This document shows positions 7,423 to 14,668 of a stretch of DNA of 16,230 nucleotides, piece by piece (within the stretch, counting starts at the first letter, position 1; every line of letters starts with the position of its first letter). Made by a program: the position numbers and the translations under genes. Source of the DNA: Candidatus Gastranaerophilales bacterium (GTDB lineage Bacteria; Cyanobacteriota; Vampirovibrionia; Gastranaerophilales; Gastranaerophilaceae); the NCBI GenBank assembly GCA_947630355.1, contig CANRHJ010000026.1:1-16230 (forward strand). The letters are read 5' to 3'. The notes beneath the pieces are model-generated. The model did not search any database. It was given only the letters and a program-made list of their open reading frames with translations, and was not told where the DNA came from.

Positions 7423-8736
7423 TTATTTAAAATTTTTGTTAAAACTTCTTTTATGTTGTATAAAATCATCAACGATATCACCATTACCGTATAGTTTATA
7501 CTTATATATGGTTAACCCGTCAATACCGACAGGGCCTCTTGCGTGAGTTTTATTGGTTGATATTCCGACTTCCGCGCCAAATCCGTACCTGTAGCCGTCA
7601 GCAAATCTTGTGGATATATTATGATATACACCTGCAGAATCAACCAAAAGCATAAATTTTTCGGCATTTTCTTTTGATTCGGTGATTATACAATCGGTGT
7701 GGCCGGATCCGTATTTATTTATATGATTTATTGCTTCAGATGTATCTTTTACGGTTTTTATCGATAATTTTTTATCACCGTACTCTGTGTACCAATCTTC
7801 TTCACAAGCCTTTATAAGTTTTAATTCTTTGTTTTGAGAATACATTGAAAAAATTCTGTCATCAGCGGCAATTTCGACACCGTTCTCCCGCAGTTTTACC
7901 AACAATTCAGGCAGAACAGAGGTTAGAAGTTTTTCATTAATTAAAATTGTTTCAACAGAATTGCAAGCGGAAGGATACTGACATTTTGAGTCTGTACATA
8001 TATTCAAGACCTTATCAATATCTGCGAATTCATCAATATAAATATGACAAACGCCGTCAGCATGCCCGAGTACGGGGATAGCCGTATTTTCTTTGATATA
8101 TTTTACCAAAGCGTTAGAACCTCGCGGAATAATCAGATTGATATATTTGTCAGCTTTTAGAAGTTCATTTACGTCATCTCTGGAATGAATAAGATTTATT
8201 ATGTTTTTTGGGAAGTCTGATATTTGATTTAAGGTATTTGAAATAATTTCAAAAATGACATTATTTGTGTTAACAGCTTCACTACCGCCCTTTAAGATTA
8301 CGGCATTTGATGTTTTTATAGCCAAAGCGGATATTTGTGAAATAACATCAGGTCTGGCTTCAAAAATAACTGCAATAACACCGATAGGACAACTTTGTTT
8401 TTTTAAGATAATTCCATCGGCTATTTCACGTTCCCATAAAATTTTATTTACGATATCATCCAGTGAAGCTATATCTCTTATGCCTTGTATCATATCATTA
8501 ATTTTATTATCATCAAGTTTTAATCGGTTAAAGGCAGATTTTGAAATTGCTGCATTATTCAAAAGTTTTTCGGCGGAAATCAAATCTTCTTTGTTTGCAT
8601 TGAGAATTAACTGCTTATTTTTATCAATATTATCGGCGATTTTAGTTAAAGCTTCAAACCTGAGGTTGTCGGATATATTTAATGCATTTATTGAAGCTTC
8701 TTTTGCAATTTTTGCGATTTCAATAACATTATTCAT
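7423..8736 (-). CDS. proA: Gamma-glutamyl phosphate reductase ProA
   Basis: Second step of proline synthesis in the cytosol: NADPH-dependent reduction of glutamyl 5-phosphate to glutamate 5-semialdehyde. The 437-residue protein is full length for this aldehyde-dehydrogenase-like family. Seen are VIFEARPD (123-130), ILKGGSEA (147-154), the catalytic Cys258 in SACNSVETIL, GSGHTDCIIT (343-352), and the STRFADGYRYGFGAEVGIST stretch followed by HARGPVG (398-404). ATG 8734-8736 is chosen because AGAGGTGG precedes it; the GTG two codons upstream is part of that ribosome site. The proB stop TAG overlaps the same site, so the two genes are translationally close. Confidence 0.97.
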   Translation of the reverse strand: MNNVIEIAKIAKEASINALNISDNLRFEALTKIADNIDKNKQLILNANKEDLISAEKLLNNAAISKSAFNRLKLDDNKINDMIQGIRDIASLDDIVNKILWEREIADGIILKKQSCPIGVIAVIFEARPDVISQISALAIKTSNAVILKGGSEAVNTNNVIFEIISNTLNQISDFPKNIINLIHSRDDVNELLKADKYINLIIPRGSNALVKYIKENTAIPVLGHADGVCHIYIDEFADIDKVLNICTDSKCQYPSACNSVETILINEKLLTSVLPELLVKLRENGVEIAADDRIFSMYSQNKELKLIKACEEDWYTEYGDKKLSIKTVKDTSEAINHINKYGSGHTDCIITESKENAEKFMLLVDSAGVYHNISTRFADGYRYGFGAEVGISTNKTHARGPVGIDGLTIYKYKLYGNGDIVDDFIQHKRSFNKNFK

Positions 8737-8744
8737 AACCACCT

Positions 8745-9878
8745 CTATATTAAAGCTATATTGTCTTTTGTTATAAAAGCATCATAGTTTTTATAACCAA
8801 GAATATCATAAATGTTGTCAGAGTGAGCACCTAAGATTTTTTTACAGTCTGAGGAAGAATAATTAGCAATTCCGCGTGCTATTTCATTATTATTTTCATC
8901 AATAACGGAAATAACATCTCCTCTGTCAAAAATGCCGTTAACATTGATGATACCTACACAAAGCAAGCTTTTATTTTCTTTTGTAATAGCATTAACAGCT
9001 CCGTTGTTTATAACTATCTGTCCTGTAATATTAGTGGCATAAGCAATCCATCTGCGTTTTTGAGATAAATTTTCAACGGGGTAAAATCTTGTTCCTGTTT
9101 TTTCACCTTTAAATATCATTGTTATGATTTGAGGAGTTTTCCCGTTTGCGATTATGACATTTCCGCCGGAGCGAGTAACGACCTTTGCAGCTTGGAGTTT
9201 TGTAATCATTCCGCCTCTGCCGCCGGTTGATGCGCTTTTCGCATAGTTTTCAATTTCATCGGTTAAATTTTTAACTTCCGATATTAATTTAGCCTGCGGG
9301 TTTAATTTCGGATTATCGTCATATAAACCGTCTATATCAGATAAAATAACCAGCAAGTCAGCATCTAACTTGCTTGCGACCAGAGCCGAAAGTTTATCAT
9401 TATCGGAAAAGCTGACTCCGTATACGGGATTACCCGCTTCCTCCAGTTCCGTTGTCGAAACAGTATCATTTTGATTTATAATCGGAATGGTTTTTAATTC
9501 CAACAATGTATTTAATACATTATTCAGACTGAGATATTTAATTCTGTTGGTAAAATCTTCTTCCGTAAGCAGAATTTGAGCCGTATTAATTGAATATTTG
9601 TTAAATCCGTCCTCATAGATACCCATTAATTGTGTTTGACCTACAGCGGCGCATGCCTGTTTTACCGTTAAACTTTCTGATGAATCAACATTTAATTTTT
9701 TTGCACCCAGCCCAACTGCTCCTGATGTTACTATAATTACCTCAAGACCTTTCTTGTGAAGCTTGGATATCTCTTCTATAAACGAATAAATTCTTGATAA
9801 AGATATTTCTTTATCATCATTTCTGAGAACGTTTGTACCGAATTTAAATACAACTCTTTTTACATCTGATATTTTCAT
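8745..9878 (-). CDS. proB: Glutamate 5-kinase ProB with PUA domain
   Basis: First step of proline synthesis: ATP-dependent phosphorylation of glutamate. Residues 1-265 are the amino-acid kinase domain: VVFKFGTNVL (9-18), VIIVTSGAVGLG (47-58), INQNDTVS (134-141), FSDNDKLSALVA (157-168), LSDIDGLY (179-186) and the ATP-binding STGGRGGMITKLQAA (217-231). Residues about 275-360 are a PUA domain, often present in bacterial ProB and tied to proline feedback control. At 377 residues it is full length. It overlaps the proA ribosome site and forms an operon with proA; proC is not in the window. No ribosome binding site precedes the ATG, and a TATAAT box is six bases away, so the mRNA is probably leaderless. 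Confidence 0.97.
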   Translation of the reverse strand: MKISDVKRVVFKFGTNVLRNDDKEISLSRIYSFIEEISKLHKKGLEVIIVTSGAVGLGAKKLNVDSSESLTVKQACAAVGQTQLMGIYEDGFNKYSINTAQILLTEEDFTNRIKYLSLNNVLNTLLELKTIPIINQNDTVSTTELEEAGNPVYGVSFSDNDKLSALVASKLDADLLVILSDIDGLYDDNPKLNPQAKLISEVKNLTDEIENYAKSASTGGRGGMITKLQAAKVVTRSGGNVIIANGKTPQIITMIFKGEKTGTRFYPVENLSQKRRWIAYATNITGQIVINNGAVNAITKENKSLLCVGIINVNGIFDRGDVISVIDENNNEIARGIANYSSSDCKKILGAHSDNIYDILGYKNYDAFITKDNIALI

Positions 9879-9884
9879 ATAATA

Positions 9885-9912
9885 ATTATAAGAAAAAACT
9901 GTACAAATACAA
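9885..9912 (-). promoter_or_regulatory. proB promoter with predicted leaderless start
   Basis: On the - strand TTGTAT (9907-9912), a 16-base spacer and a perfect TATAAT (9885-9890). Only TATTAT separates the -10 box from the proB ATG (9876-9878), so the expected start site falls on or beside the ATG. Confidence 0.6.
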
Positions 9913-9945
9913 TATAATTATCCGAATAAACGGGAATATTTTTAT

Positions 9946-11169
9946 TTAAATCCTGCCGATTTGAGAAATATAATCATTAATGAATTGTCTGGCTATTCTT
10001 GGAGTCATTATCCCTTTTTGCATTGAAAATTCCATAGCAGATTTATTTAAATTATCGTTAACATCGATACAACAATCTTGTGCTATTTGTTTAACAATAT
10101 CGAGATACTCGTTTTTTGTTAGAGATGAAAAAGTTAACATAATTCCAAATCTGTCTGATAAAGAGACTGTCTCATCAATTGTATCGTTATAATGAACTTC
10201 ATTACCTTCCCTTGCGGAGAAACTTTCTTTAACTAAATGCATTCTGTTGGTTGTGGCATATATTAAAGCGTTAGACGGCATATTTGATAAAGAACCTTCC
10301 AATACGGCTTTTATTGATGAAAATTTTTCATCATTTTCATCAAAGGAAATATCATCTGCAAATATAATAAATTTTAGTGGTAAATTTCTTATTATTTCGT
10401 ATAGTTCCGGTAAGTTTATGAAGCTTTGTTTTGTAACTTGAATAATTTTTAAATTATAATTGCTAAACTCATTTATAAGTGCTTTAACAGTGGAAGATTT
10501 TCCGCATCCTCTGTCACCGTATAGTAATATATTATTAGCGGGCTTATTTTCAAGGAAGGAAAGAGTATTTCTTTTTATTACTTCCTGTTGATACGAATAA
10601 TTTTTTAATTCTTTAAAAGTTAAAGGCTCAAAATATTTTACCGATACTATTTTTTTAGCATCAGTGAACTTAAATGCATTATAGCAGGCAAATATACCGT
10701 ATCCGTTTTTGGAATAAGAGATAATAATATCATCAATATCAAATTCTTTTTTACCGTCAGAGGAGAACGGGGGTAAATGATTTATTATTTCATTATGTTG
10801 TTTATATTTTTTATTAAATAATCCCATAATTTTTTGGTAATCATATGAAAGAATATTATATAAACAAATCAGTTCATATTTGGCGGTATCAATAATCTGC
10901 TTATTTTCTTTAATGCAATTTGAACACCCTCTTGAAATAATATTGTCATCAATATAAATTAAGTTTTTTAAATATTCATAAAGATTTTGATTATTGTCGG
11001 AATTATAGAAAGAGGAAATAAATTCCGAGTATAATTTCAAATCATTTTCAAAATCATTATTATCGGATAATAATGAATGAAGAAAATTAATAAAGCCGGA
11101 AATTACTTTATCATTCAGGACTGTTTTAAATACGGATATAACGAGTAAAGAAGTTAAAATATCAGACAT
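9946..11169 (-). CDS. DUF815 family AAA+ ATPase
   Basis: Residues 170-407 match the DUF815 ATP-binding family. Key segments are NTLSFLENKPANNILLYGDR (201-220), Walker A GDRGCGKSS (218-226), Walker B KFIIFADDISF (266-276), sensor-like IYATTNR (303-309) and LSDRFGIML (337-345) with the arginine region. Residues 1-165 are helical and little conserved, and include a C-x-x-C (82-85). The role of the family is unknown; a remodelling or loading ATPase is a guess. The ATG follows the radical SAM stop with no base between (TAA then ATG), so it is almost surely translated by coupling. No terminator is seen between it and proB. Confidence 0.9.
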   Translation of the reverse strand: MSDILTSLLVISVFKTVLNDKVISGFINFLHSLLSDNNDFENDLKLYSEFISSFYNSDNNQNLYEYLKNLIYIDDNIISRGCSNCIKENKQIIDTAKYELICLYNILSYDYQKIMGLFNKKYKQHNEIINHLPPFSSDGKKEFDIDDIIISYSKNGYGIFACYNAFKFTDAKKIVSVKYFEPLTFKELKNYSYQQEVIKRNTLSFLENKPANNILLYGDRGCGKSSTVKALINEFSNYNLKIIQVTKQSFINLPELYEIIRNLPLKFIIFADDISFDENDEKFSSIKAVLEGSLSNMPSNALIYATTNRMHLVKESFSAREGNEVHYNDTIDETVSLSDRFGIMLTFSSLTKNEYLDIVKQIAQDCCIDVNDNLNKSAMEFSMQKGIMTPRIARQFINDYISQIGRI

Positions 11170-12261
11170 TTATTTAGTCCCGCATAAGAATTTACCGATA
11201 CTTGTTTTAAATTTACTTAAAACAGAATTGTTAAAATTAGCGAAATCGTGTTTAAAATTACAATTAAGCATTCTGCAATACATTTTACAAGATTTGGTGA
11301 GGTTTCTGCATTTTGCGGATTCGGAGTTAATCCAAATATCTTCGGGCTTAGAGTCTTTAATATTTCCAACGGGGTCCATATTAAAGCATAACCTTACATC
11401 GCCGTACGGATCGATTGCAAAATTAGTGGAACCGACATCACATGTAATAGTTTTCAAAATATCATCGGGATTGTTAAAGAAAACTTTCATAGCTTTTAAT
11501 TGTTCGTATGAATTATATATGGAATGACCTGCCTGTTTCATTTCAATGAGTCTGTCAATTACTTCAATGGCTCTTTTCGACATTGATTTATATTTTAACC
11601 TTAATTCTTTGGGCATAATATAGTTTGAAGTTTGAGAGCAGTCTCTTACACAATAAGCTTGGAAAGATTCAGCATCATCCAATAGTTGAAACATTATTCC
11701 GTTTATTTTATTTCTTGTAACAAATTCAACAAGCGGAACAGCCTCATTGATATTTTCAGGGAACAGAATTGTAGCTATATTTATACCGAGTTCAGATTGT
11801 TTTTCGTCGCGCATTTTCTTTAATTGCAAAATACTGTCCAAAGCTTTTTCAAAAGAGCCTTCACGTCCTCGTGATTCATCATGTATTATAGGATTTGATA
11901 TTGAATTTAAAGAAATATTTAATGATTCAATCGAAGAGTTTATGATTTTGTCATATAACGGCTTAATGCTGAACGCATTGGACATTGATGCAACTTTAAA
12001 ACCGATTGAATGAGCATAATCGGCCAATTCGAAAATATCTTTTCTTAAGAAGGGTTCACCGCCTGAAAAGCAGAACCAATAACCTTCGCCGAGCCAATTT
12101 TTTAAATCATCCAAAGCTTTTTTCCATTCATCAGTAGTAAGTTCTTTACTCATCATATCAGGAAGCTCAGCCTTCCATTTATTACATGTGACACATTTCA
12201 TCTGGCATCTGTCAGTTATATCAAAAGTTATTTGCTGCGGTTTTTCAGGTAATTTATTCAT
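11170..12261 (-). CDS. Radical SAM protein with SPASM-like C-terminal cysteine cluster
   Basis: The 363-residue protein opens with the [4Fe-4S] motif C19-x3-C23-x2-C26 and has the SAM-binding S-GGEP at 66-70, so it is a radical SAM enzyme. The C-terminal part places Cys274, 292, 318, 325, 329 and 334 in a SPASM-like pattern (TCDVGSTNFAIDPYGDVRLC, then C..C...C....C), enough for one or two auxiliary clusters. SPASM proteins usually modify peptides or act on amino-acid radicals. No small precursor-peptide ORF lies beside it, so the substrate is open. It has its own near-consensus promoter and an AAGGA site, and its stop abuts the DUF815 ATPase start, making a two-gene operon. Confidence 0.92.
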   Translation of the reverse strand: MNKLPEKPQQITFDITDRCQMKCVTCNKWKAELPDMMSKELTTDEWKKALDDLKNWLGEGYWFCFSGGEPFLRKDIFELADYAHSIGFKVASMSNAFSIKPLYDKIINSSIESLNISLNSISNPIIHDESRGREGSFEKALDSILQLKKMRDEKQSELGINIATILFPENINEAVPLVEFVTRNKINGIMFQLLDDAESFQAYCVRDCSQTSNYIMPKELRLKYKSMSKRAIEVIDRLIEMKQAGHSIYNSYEQLKAMKVFFNNPDDILKTITCDVGSTNFAIDPYGDVRLCFNMDPVGNIKDSKPEDIWINSESAKCRNLTKSCKMYCRMLNCNFKHDFANFNNSVLSKFKTSIGKFLCGTK

Positions 12262-12297
12262 AAAAATTCATTCCTTCAGTTAATTTAAATCACTTAA

Positions 12298-12326
12298 ATT
12301 GTATCAACACGACATTTTACGGTCAA
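12298..12326 (-). promoter_or_regulatory. Near-consensus sigma70 promoter of the radical SAM-DUF815 operon
   Basis: On the - strand TTGACC (12321-12326), a 17-base spacer and TACAAT (12298-12303). The predicted start near 12291 leaves about 30 bases of leader with AAGGA before ATG 12261. It is the best-matching promoter in the window. Confidence 0.75.
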
Positions 12327-12342
12327 GCATTTATCGTGTTGA
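12304..12342. repeat. 9-base inverted repeat around the -35 box of the radical SAM promoter
   Basis: TCAACACGA (12304-12312) and TCGTGTTGA (12334-12342) are perfect inverted copies 21 bases apart, with centres 30 bases (about three helix turns) apart. One arm lies in the spacer of the radical SAM promoter, and the other is the last codons of uvrC. It could be a paired operator or a hairpin at the uvrC mRNA end. No T run follows on the - strand, so it is not a standard terminator. Confidence 0.5.
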
Positions 12343-14154
12343 ATTAAAATATTCATAAACAATTTTTGCCTGATTTTTAGATAACAAAAGCATTAATTCT
12401 TCTTTTGTAAGTGAAGAAATTTTAGATATATTAGGATATTTTTCCGTTAAAAGTTTTTTACTTTTGGTATATAGTCCTTTAATATTATCTAATTGAGAAT
12501 GCAGAGCATCTTTGTCACGAAGATGTCTGTGAAAAGTGATTGCAAAGCGGTGTGCTTCATCTCTTATCCGCTGAAAGAAATACAATGCCTGTGAATTCGA
12601 CGGGAAAATTACCGGAATTGATTTATCAGGGATGAATACTTCTTCTATTCTTTTGGCCAATGAAACAATATCCTGATTTTTTACCCCCAGTTTATTTAAT
12701 ATATCAACAGCGGAGGATAACTGACCTTTACCGCCGTCAATTATAATCAAATCAGGGAACTCTTTATTTTCTCTTAAAAGTCTTGAATAGCGGCGTGTAA
12801 CAACTTCACGCATAGATTGAAAATCATCGGGTTTTCCTTCTTCAAGTGTTTTAATTTTATATTTTTTATATTCACTTTTTTTCGGCATACCGTTAAAGAA
12901 GCTTACCATTGATGCAACGGTATGAGTACCTTGAATATGTGATATATCAAAACATTCTACTCTGTGGGGGAATTTTCTTAATTTAAGTTTTTCCTGAATA
13001 TACGAGCCTGTTTCGTTATAGCTGTTTTGCAATTCCTGAAGGGATTTAACTTTTATTTCCTGAAGGTGATAGTTTGAATTTTTGGAAGCCAATTCAAGAA
13101 TTTCTTCATTTTTCTTAGATTTTTTCGGATTAATAACGACTTTAGCTCCTTTTTTGGAAGACAGCCATTTTTCAAATATTTCTTTATCTTCTTCGGCTAT
13201 TTCTGCCGAGAAAATTATTTCATTTGGGATATCAAATTCACCCGACATTTGATAATATTCTTTGATAAAGTAAGTAATAATTTCAGTTTCGCTGTCATAA
13301 TCAGATTTGGATACTTCAAAATCTTTTTTATTTGTCAATCTGCCGTCTCTGATTTGAAGAAGTGAAATTCCGCCGATATAAGAATCAGACGTAATGGAGA
13401 TTATATCTTGGTTAATATTTGTATTTTCATAAACGACTTTTTGTTTTTCAATTGTTTTTAGAACATCGAAATAACTGTCGCGGTATTTCGCCGCTTTTTC
13501 ATACTCTTGAGATTGAGAATATTTTTCCATCATTGATTTTAATTCTTCAACCAATTGCATTTGTCTGCCTGACAAAAATAATTCAACATTTTTTATAAGT
13601 TTTTTATAATCCTGAGAAGATATCATTTTTTGGCAAGGAGCCATACATCTTCCTATTTGATAATAGATGCAGGGCCTGTCTTTAAATTTTGGGGTTTTAC
13701 ACTGTTTTAAAGGAAATAATTTCTTTAATAAATCAAGAGTCGTATACATGGATTTTGCGTTAGTATAAGGTCCGAAATACTTTCCCTCATCCATGTTTTT
13801 ATTTTTCTTTCGTGTAACGAGTATTCTTGGGTAATCTTCTTTTGTTATAAGAAAGTAAGGGAATTTCTTATCATCTTTCAACAGCACGTTATATTTAGGC
13901 TTATATTTTTTTATCAGGTGAGATTCCAATATAAGAGCTTCAACCTCAGAATTGGTAATAATAAACTCAATTCTAACAATTTGAGGAACCATAACGGCAA
14001 GTTTAACGCTATCATGCTTTTTGTTAAAATAGCTTGAAACTCTGCGTTTTAAATTCTTTGCCTTACCTACATATATTATTGTATTATCTTTATCAAAAAA
14101 TTGATAAGAGCCGCTTAATTCAGGAATTAACCTTAATTGTTCTTTTATATCCAT
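12331..14154 (-). CDS. uvrC: Excinuclease ABC subunit C UvrC
   Basis: Subunit that makes both incisions around DNA lesions after UvrA/UvrB recognition. The 607-residue protein has the GIY-YIG domain (SGSYQFF...IIYVGKAKNLKRRV, 14-39), the cysteine cluster C152/C162/C170/C174, a UvrB-binding UVR helix pair (about 200-236), the RNase H-like nuclease domain with CFDISHIQGT (401-410), IIDGGKGQLS (471-480) and RDEAHRFAITFHR (531-543), and a C-terminal helix-hairpin-helix region (about 555-605). Two oddities are the usual PG-V-Y written SGSY, and the hairpin G-x-G written KGLYTK. The frame is open to 14214, but that start would overlap the divergent gene, so MDIKEQL at ATG 14152-14154 is chosen. No ribosome site precedes it. 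Confidence 0.96.
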   Translation of the reverse strand: MDIKEQLRLIPELSGSYQFFDKDNTIIYVGKAKNLKRRVSSYFNKKHDSVKLAVMVPQIVRIEFIITNSEVEALILESHLIKKYKPKYNVLLKDDKKFPYFLITKEDYPRILVTRKKNKNMDEGKYFGPYTNAKSMYTTLDLLKKLFPLKQCKTPKFKDRPCIYYQIGRCMAPCQKMISSQDYKKLIKNVELFLSGRQMQLVEELKSMMEKYSQSQEYEKAAKYRDSYFDVLKTIEKQKVVYENTNINQDIISITSDSYIGGISLLQIRDGRLTNKKDFEVSKSDYDSETEIITYFIKEYYQMSGEFDIPNEIIFSAEIAEEDKEIFEKWLSSKKGAKVVINPKKSKKNEEILELASKNSNYHLQEIKVKSLQELQNSYNETGSYIQEKLKLRKFPHRVECFDISHIQGTHTVASMVSFFNGMPKKSEYKKYKIKTLEEGKPDDFQSMREVVTRRYSRLLRENKEFPDLIIIDGGKGQLSSAVDILNKLGVKNQDIVSLAKRIEEVFIPDKSIPVIFPSNSQALYFFQRIRDEAHRFAITFHRHLRDKDALHSQLDNIKGLYTKSKKLLTEKYPNISKISSLTKEELMLLLSKNQAKIVYEYFNSTR

Positions 14155-14160
14155 AATTAT

Positions 14161-14177
14161 ATTATAACTGATATAAT
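14161..14177. promoter_or_regulatory. Back-to-back -10 boxes of uvrC (-) and the YkgJ-like gene (+)
   Basis: Only 28 bases separate the two start codons. A perfect TATAAT on the - strand (14161-14166) is six bases from the uvrC ATG. A perfect extended -10, TGATATAAT (14169-14177), on the + strand is five bases from ATG 14183. Neither gene has a ribosome binding site or a good -35 box. The layout predicts leaderless transcripts on both sides and mutual exclusion of RNA polymerase. Confidence 0.55.
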
Positions 14178-14182
14178 GTATA

Positions 14183-14596
14183 ATGATGATTAAAAAATTT
14201 ATATATAAATACATATTAAAACGGAAATATTACAGAAGCGGGATATGTAATCGCTGCGGTGCGTGCTGCAGCAAGATATATGTAAGCCATAAAAGAGATG
14301 TAATAAAAACAGAGGAAGAATTTCTAAGTTTAAAAAAATTACATCCGTTTTATACGTATCTTGAAATTACCGATAAAGATGAAAACGGACTTGTTTTTAA
14401 ATGTAACAAATTTGATGCGGAAAAGAGAATATGTACAATACATAAAATCCGGCCTTTAATATGCAGGCGTTACCCTTCGGAAATTATATTAAAAATGGGC
14501 GCGGTTATGTCTGAAAATTGCGGATTTTACTTTACACCCATTGACTCATTTAAGGAAATCTTAAATGAAAAGATGAAAAAGGTTAACAGAAATTAA
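14183..14596 (+). CDS. YkgJ family cysteine-cluster protein
   Basis: A 137-residue protein with the family pattern C22-x2-C25-G-x-C28-C29, then FKCNKFD (C74), C84-TIHKIRP, C94-RRYP and ENCGF (C113). The eight cysteines probably bind an Fe-S cluster or zinc. The function of the family is not settled. The N terminus is basic (KKFIYKYILKRK). Two ATG codons stand in tandem (14183 and 14186), and either may be used. No Shine-Dalgarno sequence is visible, and an extended -10 box lies five bases upstream, so a leaderless mRNA is likely. It is divergent from uvrC, and a probable terminator follows. Confidence 0.9.
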   Translation: MMIKKFIYKYILKRKYYRSGICNRCGACCSKIYVSHKRDVIKTEEEFLSLKKLHPFYTYLEITDKDENGLVFKCNKFDAEKRICTIHKIRPLICRRYPSEIILKMGAVMSENCGFYFTPIDSFKEILNEKMKKVNRN

Positions 14597-14624
14597 AAAA
14601 ACTTTTGATTATTAAAGTTTTTTT
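14595..14624 (+). terminator. AT-rich intrinsic terminator of the YkgJ-like gene
   Basis: An 11-base-pair stem, AAAAAAACTTT (14595-14605) with AAAGTTTTTTT (14614-14624), around an 8-base loop and ending in T bases. It overlaps the stop codon. The stem has only one G-C pair, so it is less certain than the others. Confidence 0.55.
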
Positions 14625-14668
14625 TAAAACTGTCGATAATTAAATCAGTCTTCAATTCGGAATAATTT

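Noticed and set aside
8737..8742. GTG start for proA
   Set aside because: This GTG is part of the AGAGGTGG ribosome site; ATG 8736 has correct spacing.
8255..8776. 173-residue open frame on the + strand opposite proA
   Set aside because: It is antisense to the well-identified proA, has no ribosome site and a low-complexity translation.
11170..12261. RiPP biosynthesis cluster around the radical SAM protein
   Set aside because: No short precursor ORF, peptidase or exporter is adjacent; the only partner is the DUF815 ATPase.
14155..14214. Longer N terminus for UvrC (20 extra residues)
   Set aside because: The extra residues are a run of Ile/Tyr from AT-rich promoter DNA, overlap the divergent YkgJ-like gene and precede a normal UvrC start.
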